A stretch of 21,517 bases of DNA from JBKPRX01 sp046734795 (GCA_046734795.1 JBKPRX010000050.1:1-21517); one strand, 5' to 3'. Shown: positions 7,481-15,302, counted from the stretch's first letter. The notes: a model not told the origin generated them from the sequence alone. Translations and numbers: made by a program.

Positions 7481-8524
7481 TCAGCCGAAAAAGGCCTTCG
7501 CCACGTCGTACCACTCGGGCGGCACGGTCTTGAGCTCCGCCGTCGCTTCGTCGAGTGACACGTCGACGACGTCGTCGCCACGGAGCGCGGCCATCTGACC
7601 GAAGCGACGATCGTGGACGAGGTCGGCCGCCTTGAGGCCGTACCGCGTCGCGAGCACGCGATCCCGCGACGTGGGCGTACCACCGCGCTGGACGTGCCCG
7701 AGCACCGTCACGCGCGTCTCGTAACCGGTGCGCTCCTCGATCTCGCGGCCGAGCGCGTCGCCGACGCCGCCGAGGACGACGTGCCCGAACTGGTCGGTTG
7801 CGCGCGCCTCGCCCGCGACGAGCCGCCGCTCGCCGCTCTCGTACGTGAGCTCGTAGCCTTCGCTGACGACGACGATCGAGAAGTCTTTGCCGCTTGCATG
7901 CCGTTGCTGCAGCACACGACATGTCTCCTCGACGCTGATCGGCTGCTCGGGGATGAGGATCGCGTCCGCGCCGCCGGCGATCCCCGAATGCACCGCGATC
8001 CACCCGGCATGGCGTCCCATCACCTCGACGACCATCACGCGGTTATGCGATTCCGCCGTCGTGTGCAACCGGTCGATCGCTTCCGTCGCGATCGTCACCG
8101 CGGTGTCGAAACCGAACGTGTAATCCGTGCCGGACAGATCGTTGTCGATCGTCTTCGGCACGCCGACGACAGGCGCTTCGTGCTCGCGAAACAGGCGTGC
8201 CGCGACGCCAAGCGTGTCCTCGCCGCCGATCGCGACGAGCGCGTCGAGCGCCCCGTTCGAGAACCGTTCGAGCACTCGCTCGACGGCGCCCTCGAGCTTG
8301 TATGGGTTCGTGCGCGTCGTGCCGATGATCGTGCCGCCGCGCGGGAGAATCCCCGAGATCTCGCGCGGCCCGAGCGGCTCGAACTCCGCTTCGACCATTC
8401 CGCGCCAGCCTTCTCGAACGCCGACGACCTCGTGTCCACGGGCGAGCGAGCGCCGCGTCACCGCGCGGATCACCGCATTCAGGCCGGGACAGTCGCCGCC
8501 GCCTGTGAGGATGCCGACGCGCAC
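7481..8524 (-). CDS. pfkA: 6-phosphofructokinase with PPi-type signature residues
   Basis: It phosphorylates fructose 6-phosphate to fructose 1,6-bisphosphate in glycolysis. The 347-aa protein has the family motifs: GILTGGGDCPGLNAVIR at the N-terminus, GGEDT where E. coli has GGDGS, PKTIDND with the catalytic aspartate where E. coli has PGTIDND, VEVMGRHAGW for substrate binding, and VLGHVQRGG. Asp at E. coli position 104 and Lys at 124 are the pair associated with pyrophosphate-dependent enzymes. Closely similar actinomycete proteins have been reported with either donor, so the phosphoryl donor is left open. The GTG at 8524 (VRVGILTGGG) is preferred over the longer frame to 8557, because the family starts two or three residues before GILTGGG. 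Confidence 0.92.
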   Translation of the reverse strand: MRVGILTGGGDCPGLNAVIRAVTRRSLARGHEVVGVREGWRGMVEAEFEPLGPREISGILPRGGTIIGTTRTNPYKLEGAVERVLERFSNGALDALVAIGGEDTLGVAARLFREHEAPVVGVPKTIDNDLSGTDYTFGFDTAVTIATEAIDRLHTTAESHNRVMVVEVMGRHAGWIAVHSGIAGGADAILIPEQPISVEETCRVLQQRHASGKDFSIVVVSEGYELTYESGERRLVAGEARATDQFGHVVLGGVGDALGREIEERTGYETRVTVLGHVQRGGTPTSRDRVLATRYGLKAADLVHDRRFGQMAALRGDDVVDVSLDEATAELKTVPPEWYDVAKAFFG

Positions 8525-8571
8525 TGCCGCGAGTCTTAGCAGTTGCCTTAGCCGCATGCGATTGTGTGCTC

Positions 8572-9003
8572 ATGCGCGCCTGCGTTGCGTCGATCGTTGT
8601 GCTGGCGGCCGCCGTCGCATGCAACGCTGCACTCGCGGACCTCGGCTCCGGTCCGCCGCCTGCCTACCTCCAGACCTCGACAGCAAAGGTGCGCCTCGCG
8701 CAATCGAGCTACTGCTGGGGCGAGAAAGGCGGAGGGCTCTGCCCGCACTATGCGCCACCGAGTTGCGTCGGCTTCGCGCCGGCGCCGCACGTCAAAGTGC
8801 AAAGAGGAGAGCGTGTGCGCCTGCTGCTCGGATTCAAGCCGACGACCCTCACGATCCAGCTGCCGGTTCCGCTCGGCCCGACGGTGAAGCTACCGCCGCG
8901 CCGAACGTCCTCGTTTCGAATCACGCGCACCGGCGTCCTGCTCGTCTCGGGCGCGGACGCCCGCGGAGACACGAGCTACGCCGCTTGCATCGTGCTCCGG
9001 TAG
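8572..9003 (+). CDS. Small secreted protein of unknown function
   Basis: A 143-aa protein with a signal peptide (MRACVASIVVLAAAVACNAALA, likely cleaved after ALA before DLGSG). The cysteine at residue 17 is not in a good lipobox, so a lipoprotein is less likely. The mature part has cysteines in SSYCWG, GLCPHY, PSCVGF and AACIVL, and a beta-rich C-terminal half (VRLLLGF, LTIQLPVPL, SSFRITRTGVLLVSG). I do not recognise the family. ATG at 8572 is chosen over GTG at 8566 because it directly opens the signal peptide. It is transcribed divergently from pfkA across 47 bp and converges on the tRNA-Leu gene. Confidence 0.65.
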   Translation: MRACVASIVVLAAAVACNAALADLGSGPPPAYLQTSTAKVRLAQSSYCWGEKGGGLCPHYAPPSCVGFAPAPHVKVQRGERVRLLLGFKPTTLTIQLPVPLGPTVKLPPRRTSSFRITRTGVLLVSGADARGDTSYAACIVLR

Positions 9004-9011
9004 GACCGAGA

Positions 9012-9095
9012 TGCCGAAGGTGGGAATCGAACCCACACTCCCCGAAGGGAACCGGATTTTGAGTCCGGCGCGTCTGCCAGTTCCGCCACTTCGGC
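9012..9095 (-). tRNA. tRNA-Leu (anticodon CAA)
   Basis: Read on the minus strand, the acceptor arm GCCGAAG pairs with CTTCGGC, followed by discriminator A. The anticodon stem CCGGA/TCCGG encloses the loop CTCAAAA, giving anticodon CAA, which reads UUG. A long variable arm (CCC-TTCG-GGG) marks a class II tRNA, and the T arm GTGGG-TTCGATT-CCCAC is intact. The terminal CCA is not encoded: the bases after the discriminator are TCTCG. The 84-nt size suits tRNA-Leu. Confidence 0.96.
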
Positions 9096-9104
9096 TTCGA
9101 AAAC

Positions 9105-9110
9105 AGTGTA
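9105..9110 (-). promoter_or_regulatory. -10 box of the tRNA-Leu gene
   Basis: The minus strand reads TACACT, ending nine bases before the mature 5' end of the tRNA. The same hexamer precedes polA. The normal six-to-eight-base distance to the transcript start would leave a leader of only one to three bases. No good -35 is visible in the GC-rich DNA upstream. Confidence 0.5.
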
Positions 9111-9164
9111 GGCGCCGGCCCGCGGCGCCCACGAGGTCGCGTGAGCGCTAACAAACGCAGGCTG

Positions 9165-9194
9165 TTGCAAGTCGCATATGCAGAAGTTCATACT
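9165..9194 (+). promoter_or_regulatory. Promoter of livK with -35 and -10
   Basis: TTGCAA (9165-9170) and CATACT (9189-9194) are separated by 18 bp, a good sigma-70-type arrangement. Transcription would begin near 9201, leaving a leader of about 39 bases that carries the Shine-Dalgarno sequence. This is the only start in the window with both a plausible -35 and a strong ribosome site, consistent with high expression of the binding protein. Confidence 0.6.
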
Positions 9195-9226
9195 CCGGCA
9201 GCTGGGTTCTGACGGAGGGTTCCGAC

Positions 9227-9234
9227 GAGGAGGG
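9227..9234 (+). promoter_or_regulatory. Strong Shine-Dalgarno of livK
   Basis: GAGGAGGG lies five bases before the GTG at 9240 and fixes that start. The competing ATG at 9235 is closed by TGA after one codon. Confidence 0.75.
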
Positions 9235-9239
9235 ATGGA

Positions 9240-10550
9240 GTGAAGAAACGCATCGTGCTCGGAGCGGTTGTCGTTGCGGTCGCGTCGCTCGCAGTCGTCG
9301 CGACGGCGGTCGGCAGCTCGAGCAAGCGCAGCGGAGCGCAGGCTCTGCCTGCGTCGTCCTGCGGCAAGCTCCAGTACAAAGGGAGCGGATCGCCGAAGTT
9401 CATCATCGCGTCCGACCTGCCTTTGCAGGGCGCAAACCGGGCGCTCACGACGGAGATGAACCGCGCCATCGCGTTCATCATCGGCCAGCAGCATTGGAAG
9501 GCCGGCAAGTACACGATCGGCTTCCAGGCCTGTGACGACTCGACGGCCCAGCAGGGCAGCTGGGACTCGGCGAAGTGCACTGCGAACGCGAACTCGTACG
9601 CCCGCACGTCGCAGGTGATCGGCGTGATCGGGACGTTCAACTCGGGATGCGCAAAGCTCGAGATCCCGATCGCGAACCGCGCTTCTGGTGGCGCGCTCGC
9701 ATACGTCAGCCCGTCGAACACGTATCCGGGTCTCACGGTTGGCGGTCCTGGCACGGCGCCTGGTGAGCCGAACGTCTACTACCCGACGCGGCATCGGAAC
9801 TACGCGCGCGTCGTGTGGTCGGACAAGTTCCAGGGCGCTGCTGACGCACAGTTCGCCAAGACCGTGATGAAGCTGAAGAGCGTCTATGTCCTCACGGACA
9901 AGGAGACGTACGGCCAGGGCATCGCGACGCTGTTCCAGCGCGCCGCGAAGAAGCTCGGGATCGACGTAAAGGGCTTCCAGGGTTGGGACTCGAGCGCAAC
10001 GAGCTACGAGTCGATCGCAACCGCCATCAAGTCGTCGGGGGCGCAGGGCGTTTTCCTCGGCGGCATCATCTGCAACAACGGCGGCAAGCTGATCAAGGAC
10101 ATTCGCGCCGTCCTCGGTGCGAACTTCCCGATCCTGATGCCGGACGGCTTCACCCCGTTCTCGGCGACCGGCGACACGTCCGGTAGCACGTCGAACGGCG
10201 CGTACATCAGCTATCCGGGTATCCCGGTGAACGCGCTGAAGGGCGCCGGCAAGGCGTTCGTGAACGGCTTCAAGAAGGTGAACGGCGGGAAGGTGCCGGA
10301 CCCGTACACCGCGTACGCGGCTCAGGCAGCACAGGTCATGCTCACCGCGATCACGAGGTCGAGCGGCTCGCGCGCATCAGTGTCGAGCGGTCTCTTCGGC
10401 CTCAAGGTCACGAACGGCATCCTGGGCAACTTCTCGATCGATCGGAACGGCGATACGACGCTTGGCACCGTCACGTTCGGCCGCATGGACGGCAAGGACG
10501 CGAAGTTCGTCAAGCTGATCACGCCGCCGTTGAAGCTCGTCAACGGATAA
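9240..10550 (+). CDS. livK: Branched-chain amino acid-type ABC transporter substrate-binding protein
   Basis: A 436-aa exported binding protein of the type I periplasmic fold (Leu/Ile/Val, ANF-receptor class). It captures the ligand outside the membrane for the LivHMGF importer downstream. The signal segment is MKKR followed by a long hydrophobic run to residue ~25. Family features include PKFIIASDLPLQGANRALTTEMNRAI in the first lobe, the hinge region VIGVIGTFNSGCAKLEIPIANRA, VYVLTDKETYGQGIATLFQRAAKKLGI, and AQGVFLGGIICNNGGKLIKDIR in the second lobe. There is no lipobox cysteine directly after the hydrophobic region, unusual for a Gram-positive binding protein. The ligand could be branched-chain amino acids, other amino acids, amides or urea; the sequence does not decide. 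Confidence 0.88.
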   Translation: MKKRIVLGAVVVAVASLAVVATAVGSSSKRSGAQALPASSCGKLQYKGSGSPKFIIASDLPLQGANRALTTEMNRAIAFIIGQQHWKAGKYTIGFQACDDSTAQQGSWDSAKCTANANSYARTSQVIGVIGTFNSGCAKLEIPIANRASGGALAYVSPSNTYPGLTVGGPGTAPGEPNVYYPTRHRNYARVVWSDKFQGAADAQFAKTVMKLKSVYVLTDKETYGQGIATLFQRAAKKLGIDVKGFQGWDSSATSYESIATAIKSSGAQGVFLGGIICNNGGKLIKDIRAVLGANFPILMPDGFTPFSATGDTSGSTSNGAYISYPGIPVNALKGAGKAFVNGFKKVNGGKVPDPYTAYAAQAAQVMLTAITRSSGSRASVSSGLFGLKVTNGILGNFSIDRNGDTTLGTVTFGRMDGKDAKFVKLITPPLKLVNG

Positions 10551-10568
10551 CGGTGTAGACGGACCGAA

Positions 10569-10603
10569 ACGACAAGGGGGAGACATGTTCTCCCCCTTGT
10601 CGT
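10569..10603 (+). terminator. Perfect hairpin between livK and livH
   Basis: A 15-bp perfect inverted repeat with a five-base loop: ACGACAAGGGGGAGA (10569-10583), loop CATGT, then the exact complement (10589-10603). It begins 18 bases after the livK stop. No run of T follows, so it may be a partial or Rho-assisted terminator, or a 3'-end stabiliser of livK mRNA. Either would give more LivK than permease. Its last base is also the first base of the TATCCT box before livH. Confidence 0.7.
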
Positions 10604-10608
10604 ATCCT
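10603..10608 (+). promoter_or_regulatory. Putative -10 box for livHMGF
   Basis: TATCCT sits ten bases before the livH ATG (10619), with no Shine-Dalgarno in the CCACCGGCCG between them. It would let the permease genes be transcribed as a leaderless message, independent of read-through past the hairpin. Confidence 0.4.
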
Positions 10609-10618
10609 CCACCGGCCG

Positions 10619-11671
10619 ATGTCGACGACTGCACACGTCGAAGAGGCGCCAAAGCTGCGGCCGCGTCTGCAACCCGCAACGGTTGCGGGCATCTTCTTCG
10701 GCGCCCTATTCCTGATCTGGGTGATCGTCAACGGCGTCAAGGAGCCTGACGACCTCTACCAGAACTTCCTGATCGGCCTGACAAACGGAGCGGTCTACGG
10801 ACTGATCGCGATCGGCTATTCGCTCGTCTACGGAATCCTCGAGCTGATCAACTTCGCGCACGGCGACATCTTCATGCTCGGCGGGATGATGACCGCGACG
10901 ATGATCGGCGTCCTCGGGGTGACGGGTGCCGACTCGTGGTATGTGCTCTGGCCGAGCGTTCTTCTCTTGCTCTTGATTGCGATGGCGTTCTGCGGCGGGT
11001 TAAACGTGTTCACCGAGTTCGTCGCGTACCGACGTTTACGTCATGCGCCGCGGCTCGCGCCGCTCATCACCGCGATCGGGATGTCTTTCATCTACCAGAA
11101 CATCGGTCTCCTCTGGAAGGGCGCTCGTCCGGTCTCCGTCGAGAGCGTGCTTCCGACCGCCAAAGTGTTCACGCTCGGCGGTGTCGCGTACACCTGGAAC
11201 AAGCTGATCGTCCTGATCGTCGTCGTGCCGGTGCTCGTGCTGCTCGTGTGGCTCGTCCAAAGCACTCGGCAGGGCAAGGCGATGCGCGCGGTTGCGCAGG
11301 ATCGCGAGGCGGCGGCGATCATGGGCATCGACGTCGACAGGACGATCTCGTTCACGTTCGCCGTCGCCGGCACGCTCGCGGGCGCCGCCGGTGTCATCTA
11401 CGCGCTCTACTTCACGAACGTGACGTTTCTCACCGGCTTTCGCGTCGGCCTGATCGCCTTCACGGCGGCCGTGATCGGTGGGATCGGGAATCTGCCGGGC
11501 GCGGTGCTCGGGGGGCTCCTGATCGGGATGCTCGGGGCGTTCTCGGACGGCCTTCCGTGGCACGCGCCGGGCGCGAGCTACACCGAGGCCGTCATCTTCG
11601 CCGTCCTCATCCTCATCCTCGTGTTCCGCCCCGAAGGCATCCTCGGGGAGCGAACACCGGAAGGGGCCTGA
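10619..11671 (+). CDS. livH: Branched-chain amino acid ABC transporter permease LivH
   Basis: A 350-aa membrane protein forming half of the transport channel. It has the LivH/LivM-type pattern: NGAVYGLIAIGYSLVYGILELINFAHGDIFMLGG at the N-terminal membrane region, several further hydrophobic segments, and the cytoplasmic coupling loop AVAQDREAAAIMGIDVDRTISFTFAVAGTLAGAAGVIYAL, which contacts the ATPases. It ends with the usual VLILVFRPEGILGE. The N-terminus carries about 20 extra polar residues (STTAHVEEAPKLRPR) before the first helix. The stop is one base before the livM start. Family is certain; substrate follows LivK and is not proven. Confidence 0.93.
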   Translation: MSTTAHVEEAPKLRPRLQPATVAGIFFGALFLIWVIVNGVKEPDDLYQNFLIGLTNGAVYGLIAIGYSLVYGILELINFAHGDIFMLGGMMTATMIGVLGVTGADSWYVLWPSVLLLLLIAMAFCGGLNVFTEFVAYRRLRHAPRLAPLITAIGMSFIYQNIGLLWKGARPVSVESVLPTAKVFTLGGVAYTWNKLIVLIVVVPVLVLLVWLVQSTRQGKAMRAVAQDREAAAIMGIDVDRTISFTFAVAGTLAGAAGVIYALYFTNVTFLTGFRVGLIAFTAAVIGGIGNLPGAVLGGLLIGMLGAFSDGLPWHAPGASYTEAVIFAVLILILVFRPEGILGERTPEGA

Positions 11672-11672
11672 C

Positions 11673-13067
11673 GTGGCCTCGCGCGCCGCGTGGCGTGAGC
11701 GTTGGCGTGGACTGAACGACTGGCAGCGGCGCGCGCTGAAAGCAGCGCTCGTCTTCCTGCTCGGCATCCTGATCCTCGGCCCGATCTACGGCTTCACGGG
11801 CTCGGCGTTTCTCGTCTTCCTCGTCGTGATCGTGCTCTACGTGCCGCCGTGGGACCGGGTGCGTTTCGGGCGGTTCCTCTTACCGGCGAGCGTGCTCTTG
11901 CTCTGCGTGCTCTACCCGTACTACGTCGACAAGCTGCCGAAGCTTCCGGTCTTCGGCTCGTTCCCGAGCGTGGACACGGCGTTCGTGATGGCGATCTACG
12001 TGATGATGGCGCTTGGTCTCAACATCGTCGTCGGCTACGCGGGATTGCTGGACCTCGGCTACGTCGCGTTCTACGCGCTCGGCGCCTACAGCGCCGCGTG
12101 GCTTGCGTCACCGCACGGCGACCGCTGGGGCGCGAACTTCACCTTCGGCGGCACCGGCGTTCCGCTCGGCGTCGGAGGAATCCACATCTCGATCTGGATC
12201 GTCTTGCTCGCGGCCGCGATGGTGGCCGCCTTCGCCGGCGTCGTGATCGGCCTGCCGACGCTGCGACTTCGCGGCGACTATCTCGCGATTGTGACGCTCG
12301 GCTTCGGCGAGATCGTGTTCGTGCTCGGCAAGAACGGCGACTGCTTCTTCAAGGGGATCGTGGGTCACTGCGTCAACGTCACGAACGGATCACAAGGAAT
12401 CAATCCGATCGACCCACCGGGCTTCGGCACCTGGCTGCACGAGCACATCCACATCGGCAACTGGCACCCGTTGCCGGTCGACTACCTCTCGTCGCCGGAC
12501 TCGTCGCGCGTCTACTTCTGGACCGGCCTCGTCCTCGTGCTGTTCGTCGTCTACTGCTCGCTGCGACTGCGCGACTCGAAGCTCGGACGCGCATGGATCG
12601 CCATCCGCGAGGACGAGACCGCCGCGGCCGCGATGGGCGTGCCGCTGATGCGGACGAAGACCTGGGCGTACGCGATCGGCGCGTTCTTCGGCGGCATCGC
12701 CGGCGCGTACCTGAAGAGCCAGCAGGGCGGCGCGTTCTACCAGGACTTCCTGTTCAACTTCTCGATCTTCGTGCTCTGCATGGTCATCCTCGGCGGGATG
12801 GGCTCGATCTGGGGCGTGATCCTCGGCGGCGCGTTCCTCGCCTACCTGAACATCGAAGGCATCGGGAACATCGGCGGCTGGATCAACGACACGTTCGGGA
12901 CGAACAGCGACCTGACCAAGTACTCGTCCGGCATCTACGGCGTGATCCTCGTCCTGATGATGCTGTTCCGGCCCGCGGGCTTGATCCCGAGCGCACGCGC
13001 GAAAGCGGAGTTCGAGGAGGGCGTCCGCGACGAACCGCTGTACGACGCCGTCACCGAGGGCGTATGA
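11673..13067 (+). CDS. livM: Branched-chain amino acid ABC transporter permease LivM
   Basis: A 464-aa membrane protein and partner of LivH. The core begins near YVMMALGLNIVVGYAGLLDLGYVAFYALGAY, the typical LivM opening, and includes VIGLPTLRLRGDYLAIVTLGFGEI, a coupling loop AIREDETAAAAMGVPLMRTKTWAYAIGAFFGGIAGA, and a C-terminal MMLFRPAGLIP. Roughly 100 residues before the core form additional hydrophobic helices, as in longer LivM proteins. Translation starts with GTG at 11673; GGAAGGGG at 11659-11666 is a fair Shine-Dalgarno. The last codons overlap livG (ATGA), so the two are translationally coupled. Confidence 0.93.
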   Translation: MASRAAWRERWRGLNDWQRRALKAALVFLLGILILGPIYGFTGSAFLVFLVVIVLYVPPWDRVRFGRFLLPASVLLLCVLYPYYVDKLPKLPVFGSFPSVDTAFVMAIYVMMALGLNIVVGYAGLLDLGYVAFYALGAYSAAWLASPHGDRWGANFTFGGTGVPLGVGGIHISIWIVLLAAAMVAAFAGVVIGLPTLRLRGDYLAIVTLGFGEIVFVLGKNGDCFFKGIVGHCVNVTNGSQGINPIDPPGFGTWLHEHIHIGNWHPLPVDYLSSPDSSRVYFWTGLVLVLFVVYCSLRLRDSKLGRAWIAIREDETAAAAMGVPLMRTKTWAYAIGAFFGGIAGAYLKSQQGGAFYQDFLFNFSIFVLCMVILGGMGSIWGVILGGAFLAYLNIEGIGNIGGWINDTFGTNSDLTKYSSGIYGVILVLMMLFRPAGLIPSARAKAEFEEGVRDEPLYDAVTEGV

Positions 13068-13855
13068 GCGAGCCGCTGAAGAACGAGCCGGTCGTCGTCA
13101 CCGAGCAGCTGCGAAAGGAGTTCGGTGGGCTCGTCGCGGTCAACGACATCGACTTCGACATTCCGCGCGGCTCGATCGTCGGTCTCATCGGCCCGAACGG
13201 CGCCGGTAAGACGACGTTCTTCAACATGATCACCGGCGTCTACACGCCGACTTCGGGGCGTCTGCTCCTGAACGGCGAGGACGTGACGGGCAAGCCGCCG
13301 CATGCGATCACCGAACGCGGCATCGGCCGGACGTTCCAGAACATCAGGCTGTTCCGCGAGATGACCGCGCTCGAGAACGTGCTCGTCGGCATGCACTCAC
13401 GCTTGCGCGGTGGAATTCTCCGGAGCGTGTTCCGAACGCCTGGGCTCCGGCGTGAGGAGCGCGACGCGCGCGAGCGTGCGGAAGAGCTCTTGGCGCTCTG
13501 CCGTCTCCGCGGCCGCTCCAACCGGTACGCGAATGCACTCTCGTACGGCGACCAGCGGCGCCTCGAGGTCGCCCGTGCGCTCGCGACGGAGCCGCAGCTC
13601 CTTCTACTGGACGAGCCGACCGCCGGCATGAATCCGAACGAGACCGCGGAGTTCACCGCGTTTGTCGCGCAGCTGAGAGAAGAACGCGGCGTGACCGTGC
13701 TCTTGATCGAGCACGACATGAAGGTCGTGATGGGCGTCTCGGACCGCGTGACGGTACTCGAGTACGGCGAGAAGATCGCCGAGGGTCTGCCGCGCGAGGT
13801 GCAGGAGAATCCGCGTGTGATCGAGGCATATCTCGGGTCGGCGGCGGTCGGATGA
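13064..13855 (+). CDS. livG: Branched-chain amino acid ABC transporter ATPase LivG
   Basis: A 263-aa ATP-binding subunit located on the cytoplasmic side of LivHM. Visible motifs: Walker A GPNGAGKT (43-50), Q-loop region GRTFQNIRLF, signature LSYGDQRRLEVARAL (family members usually have SYG- rather than SGGQ), Walker B LLLLDEPTAGMNP, and the switch histidine in VLLIEHDMKVVMG. The insertion RLRGGILRSVFRTPGLRREERDARERA between Q-loop and signature is characteristic of LivG. ATG at 13064 overlaps the livM stop by four bases, and its own stop overlaps livF in the same way. Confidence 0.95.
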   Translation: MSEPLKNEPVVVTEQLRKEFGGLVAVNDIDFDIPRGSIVGLIGPNGAGKTTFFNMITGVYTPTSGRLLLNGEDVTGKPPHAITERGIGRTFQNIRLFREMTALENVLVGMHSRLRGGILRSVFRTPGLRREERDARERAEELLALCRLRGRSNRYANALSYGDQRRLEVARALATEPQLLLLDEPTAGMNPNETAEFTAFVAQLREERGVTVLLIEHDMKVVMGVSDRVTVLEYGEKIAEGLPREVQENPRVIEAYLGSAAVG

Positions 13856-14601
13856 GCGCCGCTGCGGCAGTCGGCGCGGGCGGCGACGGCGCGATCCTCC
13901 GCGTGGAGAACGTTCGGAGCTTCTACGGCACGATCGAGGCGCTGAAAGGCATCTCGCTCGAGGTGCGCGACCGCGAGATCGTCACGTTGCTCGGCGCGAA
14001 CGGAGCCGGCAAGTCGACGACGCTTCGCTCCATCAACGGCCTTGTCAGACCGCGTCACGGCCGGATCGTCTTCCGGGGGGAAGAGATCACGAACGTGCGA
14101 CCGCACGACATCGTCAAGCGGGGCATCGCGCAGTCGCCCGAAGGACGGCGTCTGTTCCCACGCATGACCGTCGAGGAGAACCTCGAGATGGGCGCGTTCC
14201 AGCGAACCGACAGGCGCGAGATCGTCGAGGACATGGATCGCGTCTTCGAGCTTTTCCCGCGACTCGCCGAGCGACGCAACCAGAAGGCCGGGACGATGTC
14301 GGGCGGCGAGCAGCAGATGTGCGCGATGGGTCGCGCGCTGATGGCCCGCCCGAAGCTCCTGATGCTGGACGAGCCCTCGATGGGTCTCGCACCGATCTTC
14401 GTCGAGAAGATCTTCGAGATCGTGAAGGAGATCAACGACCAGGGCACGCCGATCCTCCTCGTGGAACAGAACGCGCTGATGGCGCTCGACGTCGCTCACC
14501 GCGGCTACGTCCTCGAGACGGGCCAGATCGCGCTCGCCGACGACGCCGACAAGCTGCGCGAGAACGAGCAAGTCCGGAAGGCGTATCTCGGCGAGAGCTA
14601 G
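13852..14601 (+). CDS. livF: Branched-chain amino acid ABC transporter ATPase LivF
   Basis: A 249-aa second ATPase that pairs with LivG. Motifs: Walker A GANGAGKST (48-56), GIAQSPEGRRLFPRMTVEENLEMG (the LivF-specific Q-loop region), signature MSGGEQQMCAMGRAL, Walker B LLMLDEPSMGLAP, and ILLVEQNALMALDVAHRGYVLETG, where LivF has glutamine-asparagine in place of the usual switch histidine. The first ~15 residues (SAAAAVGAGGDGA) are a low-complexity extension before ILRVENV. It closes the operon. Its TAG lies in the palindrome CTAG, which also supplies the stop of the opposing gene. Confidence 0.95.
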   Translation: MSAAAAVGAGGDGAILRVENVRSFYGTIEALKGISLEVRDREIVTLLGANGAGKSTTLRSINGLVRPRHGRIVFRGEEITNVRPHDIVKRGIAQSPEGRRLFPRMTVEENLEMGAFQRTDRREIVEDMDRVFELFPRLAERRNQKAGTMSGGEQQMCAMGRALMARPKLLMLDEPSMGLAPIFVEKIFEIVKEINDQGTPILLVEQNALMALDVAHRGYVLETGQIALADDADKLRENEQVRKAYLGES

Positions 14602-15285
14602 CCGACGCGCGGCGCCGTGATGCGGACGCGCCGGCCGAGTTGCGAGTACCGGTATGTGTAGACGATCACGGTTCCGGCGAGCGCGCTCGAGTTTCGGAGC
14701 CGCACCTCGCGGAGCCGACCGCGGTTGTCGACGACGAAGTCGGCTCGGCCGCCGTTCGGGCCGAGCGCCGGTGCCGCAGCAGCCGCCGCCGCCGGATGGA
14801 CGAGCGCGCGGTACGTTCGGCGGACGGCAGTCGAGCCGGCCGCGGCCCACGGAAGGACGGCGAACTGTCCCGCCGGGCTCCCGTCGTGGACGCTTGCCTG
14901 GCGGTGCCAGGATCCCGCGCGGTTGAGCTGTCCCACGCCGCCGCCGAGCGTTCGCGAATAACGCTTGCCGCCGACGACGATCGACTCCGCGTGCTCGCCG
15001 AGTCCGGTCCCGGCGATCGTGTGCATCCGCCGGCGTGCGAAGTCCACGAACGACACTGCGTTCGACGTGAACGAGAGCGGCGCTTGCCGCTGCGGAACGA
15101 ATCGCAGTGAGTACAGACCTCGCGCCGAGCCGCTCGCGACAGCTTGCGGGCCGCAGTCGCGAGGTCGACCGGAGGCGACGGGCAGTCCATCGTCACAGGC
15201 TTGGTCGTCTCGCTCGAGGACCCGCAGGCGCTGGCGACGAGGACGAGTGCCGCAATGAGAAGGCGCGACGCATGCGGAGAGACAT
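14598..15285 (-). pseudogene. LolA/LppX-like lipoprotein gene with two apparent frameshifts
   Basis: Three minus-strand frames together look like one lipoprotein. A start (ATG at 15285 or 15273, or GTG at 15306 overlapping the upstream stop) lies in one frame. The next frame gives RLLIAALVLVASACGSSSE, a lipoprotein signal with its cysteine, but has no start of its own. From about 15130-15100 the third frame continues with LYSLRFVPQRQAPLSFTSNAVSFVDFARRR and runs to the stop at 14598. The C-terminal part, FVVDNRGRLREVRL and YTYRYSQLGRRVRITAPR, resembles the end of LolA/LppX-fold lipoproteins that carry lipids or bind signals at the cell surface. Each shift corresponds to one missing base. The longest intact piece is 15056-14598 (152 aa, GTG start). 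It follows the LarA-like gene on the same strand. Confidence 0.55.
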
Positions 15286-15302
15286 CTCGCCGCCGCAGCT
15301 CT

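Noticed and set aside
7457..7487. Inverted repeat CGGCTG (7457-7462) with CAGCCG (7482-7487) between the convergent methyltransferase and pfkA genes
   Set aside because: Only six base pairs with a 19-base loop and no T-run placed for either strand; too weak to call a terminator.
8566..8571. GTG at 8566 as the start of the small secreted protein
   Set aside because: The ATG two codons later directly opens the signal peptide; neither has a Shine-Dalgarno, so ATG is preferred.
9012..9095. tRNA-Leu as an integration site for a mobile element
   Set aside because: No integrase, no repeated copy of the tRNA 3' end nearby and no change in gene character on either side.
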